A DNA stretch of 64,000 bases, taken from the NCBI GenBank assembly GCA_910574895.1, contig CAJTDQ010000003.1:186001-250000 (forward strand), in the 5' to 3' direction. Below, in pieces: positions 10,202 to 18,530 of the stretch (position 1 is the stretch's first letter; the number at the start of each line of letters is the position of its first letter). The notes beneath the pieces were generated by a model. It was given only the letters and a program-made list of their open reading frames with translations. It did not search any database and had not been told where the DNA came from. Made by a program: the position numbers and the translations under genes. The stretch comes from Eubacteriaceae bacterium. GTDB lineage: Bacteria; Bacillota; Clostridia; Lachnospirales; Lachnospiraceae.

Positions 10202-12844
10202 ATGAAAGAATTTGAGAAGAATTATAATCCGGCAGAGATTGAAGACAGATTGTATGAAAAATGGCAGGAGAAGAAATACTTCCACGCAGAAGTAGACAGA
10301 AGCAAGAAACCATTTACGATTGTGATGCCGCCACCAAACATTACAGGACAGCTTCACATGGGACATGCATTAGATAATACAATGCAGGATATTTTAATCA
10401 GATTTAAAAGAATGCAGGGATATAATGCATTATGGCAGCCGGGTACAGACCATGCATCGATTGCTACAGAGGTAAAGATTATTGATTCCTTAAAAGAGCA
10501 GGGAATTAACAAGGAAGATCTTGGACGTGAAGGATTTTTAGAGAAAGCATGGGATTGGAAAGCAGAGTACGGCGGACGTATCATTAACCAGTTGAAACGC
10601 CTTGGTTCATCAGCAGACTGGGACAGAGAGCGTTTTACGATGGATGACGGATGTTCAGATGCGGTACAGGATGTATTTGTAAAGTTATTTAATAAAAAAT
10701 TAATTTATAAAGGTTCCAGACTTATTAACTGGTGTCCGGTATGTCAGACATCTATCAGTGATGCAGAAGTAGAGCACGTAGATATGGCAGGTCATTTTTG
10801 GCATATTAATTATCCGGTAGTTGGGGAAGAAGGTCGTTTCCTTGAGATTGCAACAACCCGACCGGAGACAATGCTTGGCGATAGTGCTGTAGCAGTAAAC
10901 GCAGAAGACGACAGATATAAAGACCTGATTGGAAAGATGGTGGAATTACCACTGACTGGTCGTCAAATTCCTGTTATTGCGGATGAACATGCAGATATGG
11001 AAAAGGGAACTGGTGTTGTTAAGATTACACCTGCACATGACCCGAACGATTATGAAGTTGGAAAACGCCATAATCTGCCGGAAATCAATATGTTAAATGA
11101 TGATGGAACAATCAATGAAATCGGTGGAAAATACGCAGGTATGGACCGTTTTGATGCCAGAAAGGCTATTTTGAAAGATTTAGACGAACTGGGTCTGTTA
11201 GTAGAGACAGAAGATTTAGTTCACAGTGTAGGAACACATGACCGTTGTAAATCAACAGTAGAACCGATGATTAAACCACAGTGGTTTGTGGCAATGGAAG
11301 AGTTGGCAAAGCCGGCAATGGAAGCTGTAAAAAATGGCGATTTAAAATTAATTCCGGAGCGTATGAACAAGACATACTTTAACTGGCTGGAGAATATCCG
11401 TGACTGGTGTATTTCACGTCAGTTATGGTGGGGACATAGAATTCCGGCATATTATTGTCAGGATTGTGGAGAAGTTGTTGTTTCAAAAGAAGCACCAACA
11501 GTTTGTCCAAAGTGTGGAAAGAATCACTTTAAGCAGGACGAAGATACATTAGATACATGGTTCTCATCAGCGCTATGGCCATTCAGTACACTTGGCTGGC
11601 CGGAGAATACAGAAGATTATGATTATTTCTATCCGACAGATGTTTTGGTAACAGGATATGATATTATCTTCTTCTGGGTTATCAGAATGGTATTTTCAGG
11701 ATTGGAGCATACAGACAAGCTTCCATTCCATACAGTAGTGTTCCATGGACTTGTTCGTGATGATCAGGGACGTAAGATGTCCAAGTCATTAGGAAACGGT
11801 ATTGATCCATTGGAAGTAATTGATAAATATGGTGCAGATGCTCTTCGATTTACATTGATTACAGGAAATGCACCGGGTAATGATATGAGATTCTACTGGG
11901 AGAGAGTCGAGGCATCACGTAATTTTGCAAATAAGGTTTGGAATGCTTCCAGATTTATTCAGATGAATCTTCCAGAAGAAAATATTAACTTAAATAATAA
12001 GCCGGAAAACTTAACAGATGCAGATAAATGGATTTTGTCAAAATCTAACACATTAGCAAAAGATGTGACAGAAAATCTTGATAAATACGAATTAGGTATT
12101 GCAGCCGACAAAATTTATAACTTTATTTGGGAAGAATTTTGTGATTGGTATATTGAAATGGTTAAGCCAAGATTGTACAATGATAGTGATGACACAAAAG
12201 GGGCAGCACTTTGGACGTTGAAGAAAGTATTAATTGATTCATTAAAACTTCTTCATCCATATATGCCATTTGTCACAGAAGAAATTTTCTGTACATTACA
12301 GGAAGAGGAAGAGTCTATCATGATTTCTAACTGGCCTGAATATACAGAAGAATACAATTTTGCAAAAGAAGAGGCAGCAGTAGAGACAATTAAAGAGGCA
12401 GTCCGTTCTATCAGAAATATCCGTTCAGAGATGAATGTAGCACCGAGCAAGAAAGCAAAGGTCTTTGTTGTATCAGAGGATGCAGATATCCGTGATATAT
12501 TTGAAAACGGAAGAGTATTCTTTGCAACACTTGGTTATGCCAGTGAGGTTGTTATTCAGTCAGATAAGTCAGATATCGAAGACGATGCAGTATCAGTAGT
12601 GATTCCAAAGGCTACCATCTATATGCCTTTTGCTGAGCTTGTAGATATTGCAAAAGAGAAGGAACGTCTGGAAAAAGAAGTACAGAAGTTAGAAAAAGAA
12701 CTTGCCCGTGTAAACGGTATGCTTTCTAATCAGAACTTTGTAAGTAAAGCTCCGGAGAAGAAAATTAATGAGGAGAAAGAGAAGAAAGCGAAGTATGAGC
12801 AGATGATGGAACAGGTAAAAGAGCAGCTGGCAAGATTGAAATAG
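10202..12844 (+). CDS. valS: Valyl-tRNA synthetase
   Basis: 880 residues, a full-length class I valyl-tRNA synthetase that attaches valine to tRNA-Val in the cytoplasm. The HIGH-type motif is HMGH in [14 protein letters not shown] near residue 42, and KMSKS is in [14 protein letters not shown]. The CP1 editing domain carries [16 protein letters not shown] Cys-rich knuckle (CQDCGEVV...CPKCGKNH) precedes [10 protein letters not shown]. The C-terminal 65 residues form the usual Lys/Glu coiled-coil tRNA-binding arm. ATG 10202 follows AGGAGCGAGAG. Transcription is under the upstream T-box. Confidence 0.98.
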   Translation: MKEFEKNYNPAEIEDRLYEKWQEKKYFHAEVDRSKKPFTIVMPPPNITGQLHMGHALDNTMQDILIRFKRMQGYNALWQPGTDHASIATEVKIIDSLKEQGINKEDLGREGFLEKAWDWKAEYGGRIINQLKRLGSSADWDRERFTMDDGCSDAVQDVFVKLFNKKLIYKGSRLINWCPVCQTSISDAEVEHVDMAGHFWHINYPVVGEEGRFLEIATTRPETMLGDSAVAVNAEDDRYKDLIGKMVELPLTGRQIPVIADEHADMEKGTGVVKITPAHDPNDYEVGKRHNLPEINMLNDDGTINEIGGKYAGMDRFDARKAILKDLDELGLLVETEDLVHSVGTHDRCKSTVEPMIKPQWFVAMEELAKPAMEAVKNGDLKLIPERMNKTYFNWLENIRDWCISRQLWWGHRIPAYYCQDCGEVVVSKEAPTVCPKCGKNHFKQDEDTLDTWFSSALWPFSTLGWPENTEDYDYFYPTDVLVTGYDIIFFWVIRMVFSGLEHTDKLPFHTVVFHGLVRDDQGRKMSKSLGNGIDPLEVIDKYGADALRFTLITGNAPGNDMRFYWERVEASRNFANKVWNASRFIQMNLPEENINLNNKPENLTDADKWILSKSNTLAKDVTENLDKYELGIAADKIYNFIWEEFCDWYIEMVKPRLYNDSDDTKGAALWTLKKVLIDSLKLLHPYMPFVTEEIFCTLQEEEESIMISNWPEYTEEYNFAKEEAAVETIKEAVRSIRNIRSEMNVAPSKKAKVFVVSEDADIRDIFENGRVFFATLGYASEVVIQSDKSDIEDDAVSVVIPKATIYMPFAELVDIAKEKERLEKEVQKLEKELARVNGMLSNQNFVSKAPEKKINEEKEKKAKYEQMMEQVKEQLARLK

Positions 12845-12895
12845 ACAATCAGTGCCAGTGATATGTAGTGAAACACAGCAAAGTGAGGTACGAAT

Positions 12896-13039
12896 ATGAT
12901 TAATTTTGAAGAAGAAATCAAAAAGTTTCATCCCAGCCTTGAAATTGAGGAAGCAGAGGATGCGATATACAACAACAATATTTCTGACATTACAGATGTA
13001 ATGATTCAGATGATTAACGAACTAAAGGTAGAAGAATAA
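12896..13039 (+). CDS. Small acidic protein (47 aa), unknown function
   Basis: ATG 12896 follows GTGAGG with a 7-nt spacer, and TAA is at 13037. The product is 47 residues, acidic and amphipathic (FEEEIKKFHPSLEIEEAEDA, then DITDVMIQMINELK), with no membrane span. It sits in the same direction between valS and the zinc-ribbon/TPR gene, 22 nt before the latter, so it is probably co-transcribed with it. No family is recognised. The clean RBS and helical composition argue for a real gene. Confidence 0.65.
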   Translation: MINFEEEIKKFHPSLEIEEAEDAIYNNNISDITDVMIQMINELKVEE

Positions 13040-13061
13040 TAGGCGAAGGATGGAAAGATAA

Positions 13062-14489
13062 ATGATTTGCTATAATTGTGGAAGCGTTCTTACGAACAGT
13101 GACTATTGCAGTCAGTGTGGTATGGACGTAAGCGTATACAAGAGAATCGTGAGATTGTCCAATACTTACTATAATGCAGGTCTTACCAAAGCAAGGAACC
13201 GTGACTTGGCAGGGGCGGCAGATACTCTCAGGCGATGTGTAAAGCTAAATAAGAGAAATATTGATGCCAGAAATCTGCTGGGGCTGGTATACTTTGAGAT
13301 GGGAGAGACAGTACAGGCATTTTCAGAGTGGGTAATGAGTACGAATATTCAGCCGGACAATAACCCGGCAGATAAGTATCTGGTGGCAATCCAGCAGGAA
13401 AAAGGTAAGGTTGATGAATTAAACCATACAATTAAGAAGTTTAATGTAGCACTCGACTATGCCAGAAGCGGCACGGATGATATGGCGATAATTCAATTAA
13501 AGAAGGTTTTGAATCAGAATCCGAATTTTATTAAGGCATATCAGTTACTGACTCTTTTATATACAAAGAATGGTCAGTATGAGAGAGCAAAACGTACGAT
13601 AAAGAAATGTATGAAGATAGATAAGTGCAATCCGCTTAGTATCAGATATCTGCGTGAGATAAATAATTATCTGGAGGAAGAAAAGAAAAATAATCCGGAT
13701 AGGAGAATGGAGCGCAGAAGAAGCCTCAGGGGAAGAATGGTAGACAGACCATATTTAAGTGGTAATGATGTCATCATTCCGAAAACAGACTTTAAAGATG
13801 CATTGACAGGAGCACAGAGTATTCTTCACATTATCATCGGTATTCTGCTGGGAGCAGCACTTGTGTACTTTATTGTAACACCTGCGAGGATTTCAAGTGT
13901 TACAGACAGAGTAAATGATACAAAAGTTGAGTATAATCAGAAGATTGCGATTAAGAATTCTACCATATCTGAGCTTCAGAATCAGGTAGATACAATTAAG
14001 GCTGACAGAGACAAGTTAAAAACAAGTTTGTCACAGTATACGGATACAGGAAATACATTAAGCACGAATTACAGTAATCTTTTGGAAGCGGTGCAGCATT
14101 ATTTAGATAAAGATTATGATAAGAGTGCAAAATCTTTAGAAAAAGTTGATGGTAAGATGAAAATGGACTCTGCTCCATTTACAAAAGTATATGAGGCGTT
14201 AAGTAAACAGCTTTCATCACAAGTTGAAAAGGGAGCTTTTGAAGCTGGAATGACTGCTTATGGAAACGGTGATTATAAAGAAGCCATTAAACAGTTTGAG
14301 AAATGTCTGGAAACAAATAAAGACAATGATGAAGCAATGTATTATCTGGGATATGCTTATACAAGAGACGGCAATGAGCAGAAAGGTCAGGAATACTTTA
14401 AGAAGATTGTAGATGATTATCCGGACTCTGATTTTTATACAAGAGCAAAGAACCAGCTGCCGGAAGACAGTCAGGAACCAGAGGAATAA
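13062..14489 (+). CDS. Zinc-ribbon, TPR and coiled-coil membrane protein
   Basis: 475 residues. Residues 3-19 form a zinc ribbon with two CxxC pairs (CYNCGSVLTNSDYCSQCG). TPR-like repeats run from about 30 to 205. A basic linker (RRMERRRSLRGRM) precedes one membrane span at about 262-282 (ILHIIIGILLGAALVYFIV). A coiled coil (about 285-330) and a second TPR pair (about 385-470, GAFEAGMTAYGNGDYKEAIK) would lie outside the membrane. The topology suggests a scaffold joining cytoplasmic and extracytoplasmic partners. Its neighbour downstream is spoIIA, but a terminator separates them. Confidence 0.75.
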   Translation: MICYNCGSVLTNSDYCSQCGMDVSVYKRIVRLSNTYYNAGLTKARNRDLAGAADTLRRCVKLNKRNIDARNLLGLVYFEMGETVQAFSEWVMSTNIQPDNNPADKYLVAIQQEKGKVDELNHTIKKFNVALDYARSGTDDMAIIQLKKVLNQNPNFIKAYQLLTLLYTKNGQYERAKRTIKKCMKIDKCNPLSIRYLREINNYLEEEKKNNPDRRMERRRSLRGRMVDRPYLSGNDVIIPKTDFKDALTGAQSILHIIIGILLGAALVYFIVTPARISSVTDRVNDTKVEYNQKIAIKNSTISELQNQVDTIKADRDKLKTSLSQYTDTGNTLSTNYSNLLEAVQHYLDKDYDKSAKSLEKVDGKMKMDSAPFTKVYEALSKQLSSQVEKGAFEAGMTAYGNGDYKEAIKQFEKCLETNKDNDEAMYYLGYAYTRDGNEQKGQEYFKKIVDDYPDSDFYTRAKNQLPEDSQEPEE

Positions 14490-14510
14490 TATAGTGGTTA
14501 TAAATATACG

Positions 14511-14543
14511 AAAGAGAAGGACAGGTAAGTCCTTCTCTTTACT
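14511..14543 (+). terminator. Terminator after the TPR gene
   Basis: A perfect 12-bp stem AAAGAGAAGGAC / GTCCTTCTCTTT with loop AGGTAA, 22 nt after the stop of the TPR gene and upstream of spoIIAA. Confidence 0.8.
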
Positions 14544-14579
14544 ATTATATGACGAAAAATGGAATTTAAGGGGGATTAT

Positions 14580-14909
14580 ATGGAAGTTTTATATGAAGTA
14601 AGAGGAGAGAATTTGTTTATCTATTTACCGGAAGAACTAGATCATCATAATTCGAAGGTGATTACAGAACAGTCTGACTGGTATATCGTTTCTAATCAGA
14701 TTCGTAATATTGTTTTTAATTTTAAAAATACAAATTTTATGGATAGTTCGGGAATTGGCGTAATTATGGGCAGGTATAAGTTAATAAAGACCAGAGGCGG
14801 GAATATTACAGTTACAAACATAAACAACGCTATTGATAGAATTCTTACCATTTCAGGCTTGTATAAAATTGTTAACAAAACAGAAATGATAAATCTGGCT
14901 GAATTTTAG
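14580..14909 (+). CDS. spoIIAA: Anti-sigma F factor antagonist SpoIIAA
   Basis: 109 residues from ATG 14580, chosen over ATG 14559 because AAGGGGG lies just upstream. STAS-domain anti-anti-sigma factor. The switch serine motif is MDSSGIGVIMGRYK with Ser56/Ser57; its phosphorylation by SpoIIAB is the known control point. Dephosphorylated SpoIIAA binds SpoIIAB and frees sigma F in the forespore. First gene of spoIIAA-spoIIAB-sigF, 9 nt before spoIIAB. Confidence 0.95.
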   Translation: MEVLYEVRGENLFIYLPEELDHHNSKVITEQSDWYIVSNQIRNIVFNFKNTNFMDSSGIGVIMGRYKLIKTRGGNITVTNINNAIDRILTISGLYKIVNKTEMINLAEF

Positions 14910-14918
14910 GAGGAATTT

Positions 14919-15368
14919 ATGGAAAATAATATGAGTATCGTATTTGATGCAAAATCTCAGAATGAGGGATTGGCAAGAATGGTGGTAGCAGCTTTTTTAA
15001 CAGAGCTGGATCCGACTGTTGAAGAAATGAATGATATCAAAACAGCAGTGTCAGAGGCAGTGACGAATTCTATTATACATGGATATGGAGAACAGCAGGG
15101 ACAAGTCTTTATGAAATGTAATCTTAAGAAAGAGAATGACGACAGCTTGTTACAGATTGAAATTAAAGATCAGGGTGTGGGAATTGATGATATTGAAAAG
15201 GCGAAGGAACCTCTGTATACGACAAAACCGGAATTAGAGCGTTCGGGAATGGGATTTATGTTTATGGAAATGTTCATGGACAATATACATATTGAATCTG
15301 AAAAAAATGTAGGGACCACGGTGTTTATGACGAAAAAAATTAGAGATAATAAGAATAGATTGAGGTAG
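14919..15368 (+). CDS. spoIIAB: Anti-sigma F factor and kinase SpoIIAB
   Basis: 149 residues, GHKL-fold serine kinase. The N box is AVSEAVTNSIIHGYG, the G1 box is DQGVGIDD, and a Gly-rich lid is at ERSGMGFMFME. It holds sigma F inactive and phosphorylates SpoIIAA. AGGAGGAATTT precedes the ATG. Its stop is 1 nt before the sigF start, so the genes are translationally coupled. Confidence 0.96.
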   Translation: MENNMSIVFDAKSQNEGLARMVVAAFLTELDPTVEEMNDIKTAVSEAVTNSIIHGYGEQQGQVFMKCNLKKENDDSLLQIEIKDQGVGIDDIEKAKEPLYTTKPELERSGMGFMFMEMFMDNIHIESEKNVGTTVFMTKKIRDNKNRLR

Positions 15369-15369
15369 T

Positions 15370-16089
15370 ATGGATACATTAACCCTAATAAAACAGGCTC
15401 ACCAAGGGGATAAAACTGCCAGGGATAAAGTACTTACAGATAATACTGCACTGATATGGAGTATCGTTCGAAGATTTTTAAATCGTGGATATGAGGGAGA
15501 GGATTTGTTTCAGATTGGGTGTATAGGGATGCTGAAGGCAATAGACCGATTTGATTTGGAATATAATGTGGCGTTTTCCACATATGCAGTACCTTTGATT
15601 ACAGGGGAAATAAGAAGGTTTTTAAGAGATGATGGTATTATTAAGATTAGCAGGTCTATCAAAGAAAATCAAAATAAAATTATTGCTGAGACGGAGAAAT
15701 ACAGGGAAACATATCATTTAGAGCCGACCATTGAACAGTTGGCCGAGATATGCTCTTTATCAAAAGAAGATGTAGTTACAGCAATAGAGTCTTTGAGAAG
15801 TGTTGAATCTATATATAAGGAAGTAGATAGTTCCAGCGATGGAAATGGTGTCAGCATATTAGATAAACTGGTAGATAAAACGAACAATGAGAATCTGGTT
15901 ATTGACAGAGTGTTGATTAAGCAGTTATTAGATACGCTGGAAGAAAAAGAAAGAAATATTATTATTTTGAGATACTATAAAAATAAAACACAGTCTGATA
16001 TAGCTAAAGAGATAGGAATTACACAGGTACAGGTATCCAGATTGGAGAAAAAAATACTAAACAAGTTAAAAAATCAAATTAATTTTTAA
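15370..16089 (+). CDS. sigF: RNA polymerase sigma-F factor (SpoIIAC)
   Basis: 239 residues with regions 2, 3 and 4 of a sigma-70 factor: EDLFQIGCIGMLKAIDRFD in region 2, LEPTIEQLAEICSLSKEDV in region 3, and a region 4 helix-turn-helix at TQSDIAKEIGITQVQVSRL. Directs early forespore transcription. The length and operon position (after spoIIAA and spoIIAB) identify sigma F rather than sigma G. Confidence 0.96.
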   Translation: MDTLTLIKQAHQGDKTARDKVLTDNTALIWSIVRRFLNRGYEGEDLFQIGCIGMLKAIDRFDLEYNVAFSTYAVPLITGEIRRFLRDDGIIKISRSIKENQNKIIAETEKYRETYHLEPTIEQLAEICSLSKEDVVTAIESLRSVESIYKEVDSSSDGNGVSILDKLVDKTNNENLVIDRVLIKQLLDTLEEKERNIIILRYYKNKTQSDIAKEIGITQVQVSRLEKKILNKLKNQINF

Positions 16090-16156
16090 AAATTGGAATA
16101 TTGGAGAAGTTCTTGGAGATACTGACAATGTTATGAATAGAAAAAAGAGGTGCAAT

Positions 16157-16276
16157 ATGAAAATATTAAGGATTATGTTTGTATTACTAATTGTTTTAGC
16201 AGTTACAGGTTTTAGTGTTTTTGCATTTACAGAGGACAAAGAGACGAATAAAAAAGAAATTGCTGTATTAATATAG
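16157..16276 (+). CDS. Small exported or membrane peptide (39 aa)
   Basis: ATG 16157 follows AGAGG with a 6-nt spacer, and TAG ends at 16276. The peptide is a hydrophobic N-terminal segment (ILRIMFVLLIVLAVTGFSVF) plus a short charged tail (EDKETNKKE), like a single-pass membrane peptide or a signal anchor. It lies between sigF and spoVAA, 8 nt before the latter, so it would be the first gene of the spoVAA-AB-AC transcript. No family is recognised. Confidence 0.5.
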   Translation: MKILRIMFVLLIVLAVTGFSVFAFTEDKETNKKEIAVLI

Positions 16277-16284
16277 GTGATTTT

Positions 16285-16911
16285 ATGAGCGATACATTGT
16301 ATATTAAAATGGACCAATGTGTGGAAGTTACCAATGATTATGTAACAATTGGTGACGTGGCAAAATTAGAATGCAAAAATAAAACAGTAGTGAACAGACT
16401 AAAACCTATAAAATTATTAAATGACAATTCCAATGGAAAGAACAGATATATTGTATCTATTATGAAGATATTTGAGATAGTAGATCAGGAGTTTCAGAAT
16501 GTTGATGTTCAGAGTATTGGAGAAACAGACTGCATTATTGAATTTAAGAAAGCGAATAGTGATATTAAATGGCTGGAATTTCTTAAGGTGATTGTAATTT
16601 GCCTGATTTTATTTTTTGGTGCCGGATTTTCAATTATGTCTTTTAACAATGATATTTCCATTGGAAGTATGTTTGAGAAAGTATGTGAACTGCTTACAGG
16701 AGATAAAAATACAGGAAAAACAATTATGGAGGTAGGATATTCTCTTGGCTTAGGATTGGGAATTCTTACATTTTATAATCATTTTGGTCCAAAGAAACTT
16801 TCTAAGGATCCTACTCCAATAGAGGTGGAAATGAGAAAATATGAGACAGAGATTAATCAGGCATTAATAGATGGGCATAACAGACAAGATGGAAAGTTGG
16901 ATGTAAAATGA
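16285..16911 (+). CDS. spoVAA: Stage V sporulation protein AA
   Basis: 208 residues. A soluble N-terminal half (YIKMDQCVEVTNDYVTIGDV) is followed by two membrane spans at about 94-116 and 148-168. This matches SpoVAA, part of the inner forespore membrane apparatus that moves dipicolinic acid. The stop overlaps the spoVAB start by 4 nt (ATGA), indicating translational coupling. Expression in the family is sigma-G dependent; no sigma-G promoter was assigned here. Confidence 0.9.
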   Translation: MSDTLYIKMDQCVEVTNDYVTIGDVAKLECKNKTVVNRLKPIKLLNDNSNGKNRYIVSIMKIFEIVDQEFQNVDVQSIGETDCIIEFKKANSDIKWLEFLKVIVICLILFFGAGFSIMSFNNDISIGSMFEKVCELLTGDKNTGKTIMEVGYSLGLGLGILTFYNHFGPKKLSKDPTPIEVEMRKYETEINQALIDGHNRQDGKLDVK

Positions 16912-17348
16912 TGATATTGAAGTATATTATTATGGCACTGACATCTATCGGTGGTGGTGCTGTGATATCAGGAGCGGTATTTGCGTTGATTTCTTCCACA
17001 GGAGTTGTAACCAGAATGGCAGATAAGACAAAAACCGCAAAGTATGTAAGAATATATGAAAGTGCTATTATTTTAGGGGGAATATGGTGGAATTTATTTT
17101 GGATATTCTCTATAGATATTCCTTTTGGAGCAAATTTCTCACAAGGATTTCAGGTGATTATGGGACTGGCACAGGGAGTATTTGTAGGATGTCTTGCGGT
17201 GTCTTTGGCAGAAGCATTAAATGGAACAGCAATTTTTTCCAGAAGAGTAAAGCTTAAAATGGGGTTAAGTTTTATTGTATTATCAATTGCACTGGGAAAA
17301 GTAGCAGCAGCGTTAATTCAGTTTGGAAATAACTGGGTGAAAAAGTAG
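16908..17348 (+). CDS. spoVAB: Stage V sporulation protein AB
   Basis: 146 residues, four hydrophobic spans (GGGAVISGAVFALIS, AIILGGIWWNLFWIF, VIMGLAQGVFVGCLAVSL, SFIVLSIALGKVAAALI). Size and position directly after spoVAA fit SpoVAB, a membrane component of the dipicolinate transport system. The start overlaps the spoVAA stop. Confidence 0.9.
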   Translation: MMILKYIIMALTSIGGGAVISGAVFALISSTGVVTRMADKTKTAKYVRIYESAIILGGIWWNLFWIFSIDIPFGANFSQGFQVIMGLAQGVFVGCLAVSLAEALNGTAIFSRRVKLKMGLSFIVLSIALGKVAAALIQFGNNWVKK

Positions 17349-17365
17349 GAGAATAGAGGTTGAGT

Positions 17366-17824
17366 ATGGAAAGTGAAGAGAGAAAAAAACAATATAATGA
17401 GTATGTGGAGAGAGTAACACCAAACAATAATCTGATAAAAGATATGTTCAACGCTTTCTGGATTGGCGGGTTGATATGTGTTATGGGTCAGGTATGGTTA
17501 GAAATCTTTATGTATTTTGGCATAGGAAAAGAGGATGCTGCCAGCTGGACTACATTAGTCCTGATATTGGAGAGCGTACTGCTAACAGGTTTTGGAATCT
17601 ATCCTAAGATTGCAAAGGTGGGTGGTGCAGGATGCCTTGTGCCTATTACGGGATTTGCTAATGGTGTGGTATCGCCAGCTATTGAGTTTCAGGCGGAAGG
17701 ACAGATTTTCGGTGTCGGTGCAAAAATATTTACGATAGCAGGTCCGGTAATTTTATATGGTATTTTCTCGAGTTGGGTTGTAGGAATTATCTATATGATT
17801 TTAAAGGCATGTGGAATCGTATAA
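17366..17824 (+). CDS. spoVAC: Stage V sporulation protein AC
   Basis: 152 residues from ATG 17366; a TTG at 17360 is also open, but AGAGG (17355-17359) is correctly spaced only for the ATG. Membrane protein with the family's Gly-rich loop GGAGCLVPITGFANGVVSPA. SpoVAC is a mechanosensitive dipicolinate channel in studied Bacillus. In most genomes spoVAD follows directly; here the next 2.4 kb hold two palindromic elements and an opposing putP. Confidence 0.94.
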   Translation: MESEERKKQYNEYVERVTPNNNLIKDMFNAFWIGGLICVMGQVWLEIFMYFGIGKEDAASWTTLVLILESVLLTGFGIYPKIAKVGGAGCLVPITGFANGVVSPAIEFQAEGQIFGVGAKIFTIAGPVILYGIFSSWVVGIIYMILKACGIV

Positions 17825-17843
17825 GAAATAGGGCTGTTACATC

Positions 17844-18127
17844 AAATTCCGGTTTGTCGAGGTGGTTTGAGTATAAAAGGATACACTTGGAAACTGAATT
17901 TCATAAACATTTGTAGATATAAAAAGAGTCTGAAAATTAAAGTACCGACTTCATCTTCACCGAATTTCTGAAGAAATTCGCTTCAGGTAAGTCTTAAAAA
18001 CTGATTTTGAAAATCAGTTTTTAACTTTAATTCATCAGATTCTTTTTATATACAAATCTATTTATGAAATTCAATGTTTCCAAGTGTATTCCTTTTATAT
18101 CTCTTCCCACCACCACAAATCGAATTT
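17844..18127 (+). repeat. Large palindromic element A with two internal hairpins
   Basis: Inverted ends AAATTCCGGTTTGT (17844-17857) and ACAAATCGAATTT (18115-18127). Long imperfect arms: GAGTATAAAAGGATACACTT at 17869 pairs with AAGTGTATTCCTTTTATATC near 18082. Inside are two smaller hairpins: GAATTTCTGAAGAAATTC (17962-17979) and a pair around TTAAAAACTGATTTT / AAATCAGTTTTTAA (17995-18024). Between them is a junction whose reverse complement (AGACTTACC ... GATGAAGTCGGT) recurs in element B. The arms match element C after typA. No coding sequence is seen here. Confidence 0.8.
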
Positions 18128-18200
18128 TTAAGAAATTAAATTCGTAGACTAGTACAAATTGCGAGAGCAGAGTAACCCTTATTTCGCTTGTTTATTTTGT

Positions 18201-18516
18201 ATCCGGTGGAAAGTTTTGTAGAGGTTGAGACATTTCACTGCTGAAATAATACGGACAGCGAATATAGGAACTTGAGAGTCTTGAATACATTTATAAAATA
18301 AAAATAATATTGAATATTAAGCGGACATTTGATTCACAAAATCAAATGTCCAGACTTACCTTCGAAAAAATCATCAGGATTTTTTCGAAGATGAAGTCGG
18401 TGCTTAAAATATTCAATATTATTTTTATTTTCTATAAATGTTTAAGACTCGAGGTGAAGATATTCTCTGTCTGTATTTCTTCAGCAGGAAAGTCACTCCC
18501 CTACAAACCGGAATTT
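18201..18516 (+). repeat. Large palindromic element B with two internal hairpins
   Basis: Imperfect inverted arms run from ATCCGG (18201) and TTTGTAG (18215) to CTACAAA (18501) and CCGGAATTT (18508-18516). The inner arms are CATTTATAAAATAAAAATAA and its partner near 18420-18440. Internal hairpin 1 is GGACATTTGATT / AATCAAATGTCC (18323-18351). The junction AGACTTACC is at 18352-18360. Hairpin 2 is TTCGAAAAAATC / GATTTTTTCGAA (18361-18389). GATGAAGTCGGT follows at 18390-18401. The element lies between convergent spoVAC and putP. Confidence 0.8.
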
Positions 18517-18530
18517 CTCAGGTATTCGAT

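Noticed and set aside
9978-10313. Open frames on both strands across the valS leader
   Set aside because: They overlap the T-box, its terminator and the valS start; no ribosome binding sites, and the RNA structure explains the sequence.
17844-18516. CRISPR array or tandem repeat
   Set aside because: The repeats are inverted, of unequal length, and there are no regular spacers or cas genes.
17844-18516. Insertion sequence with its own transposase
   Set aside because: No transposase-like frame exists within or near the elements; only a non-autonomous element or structured RNA remains possible.
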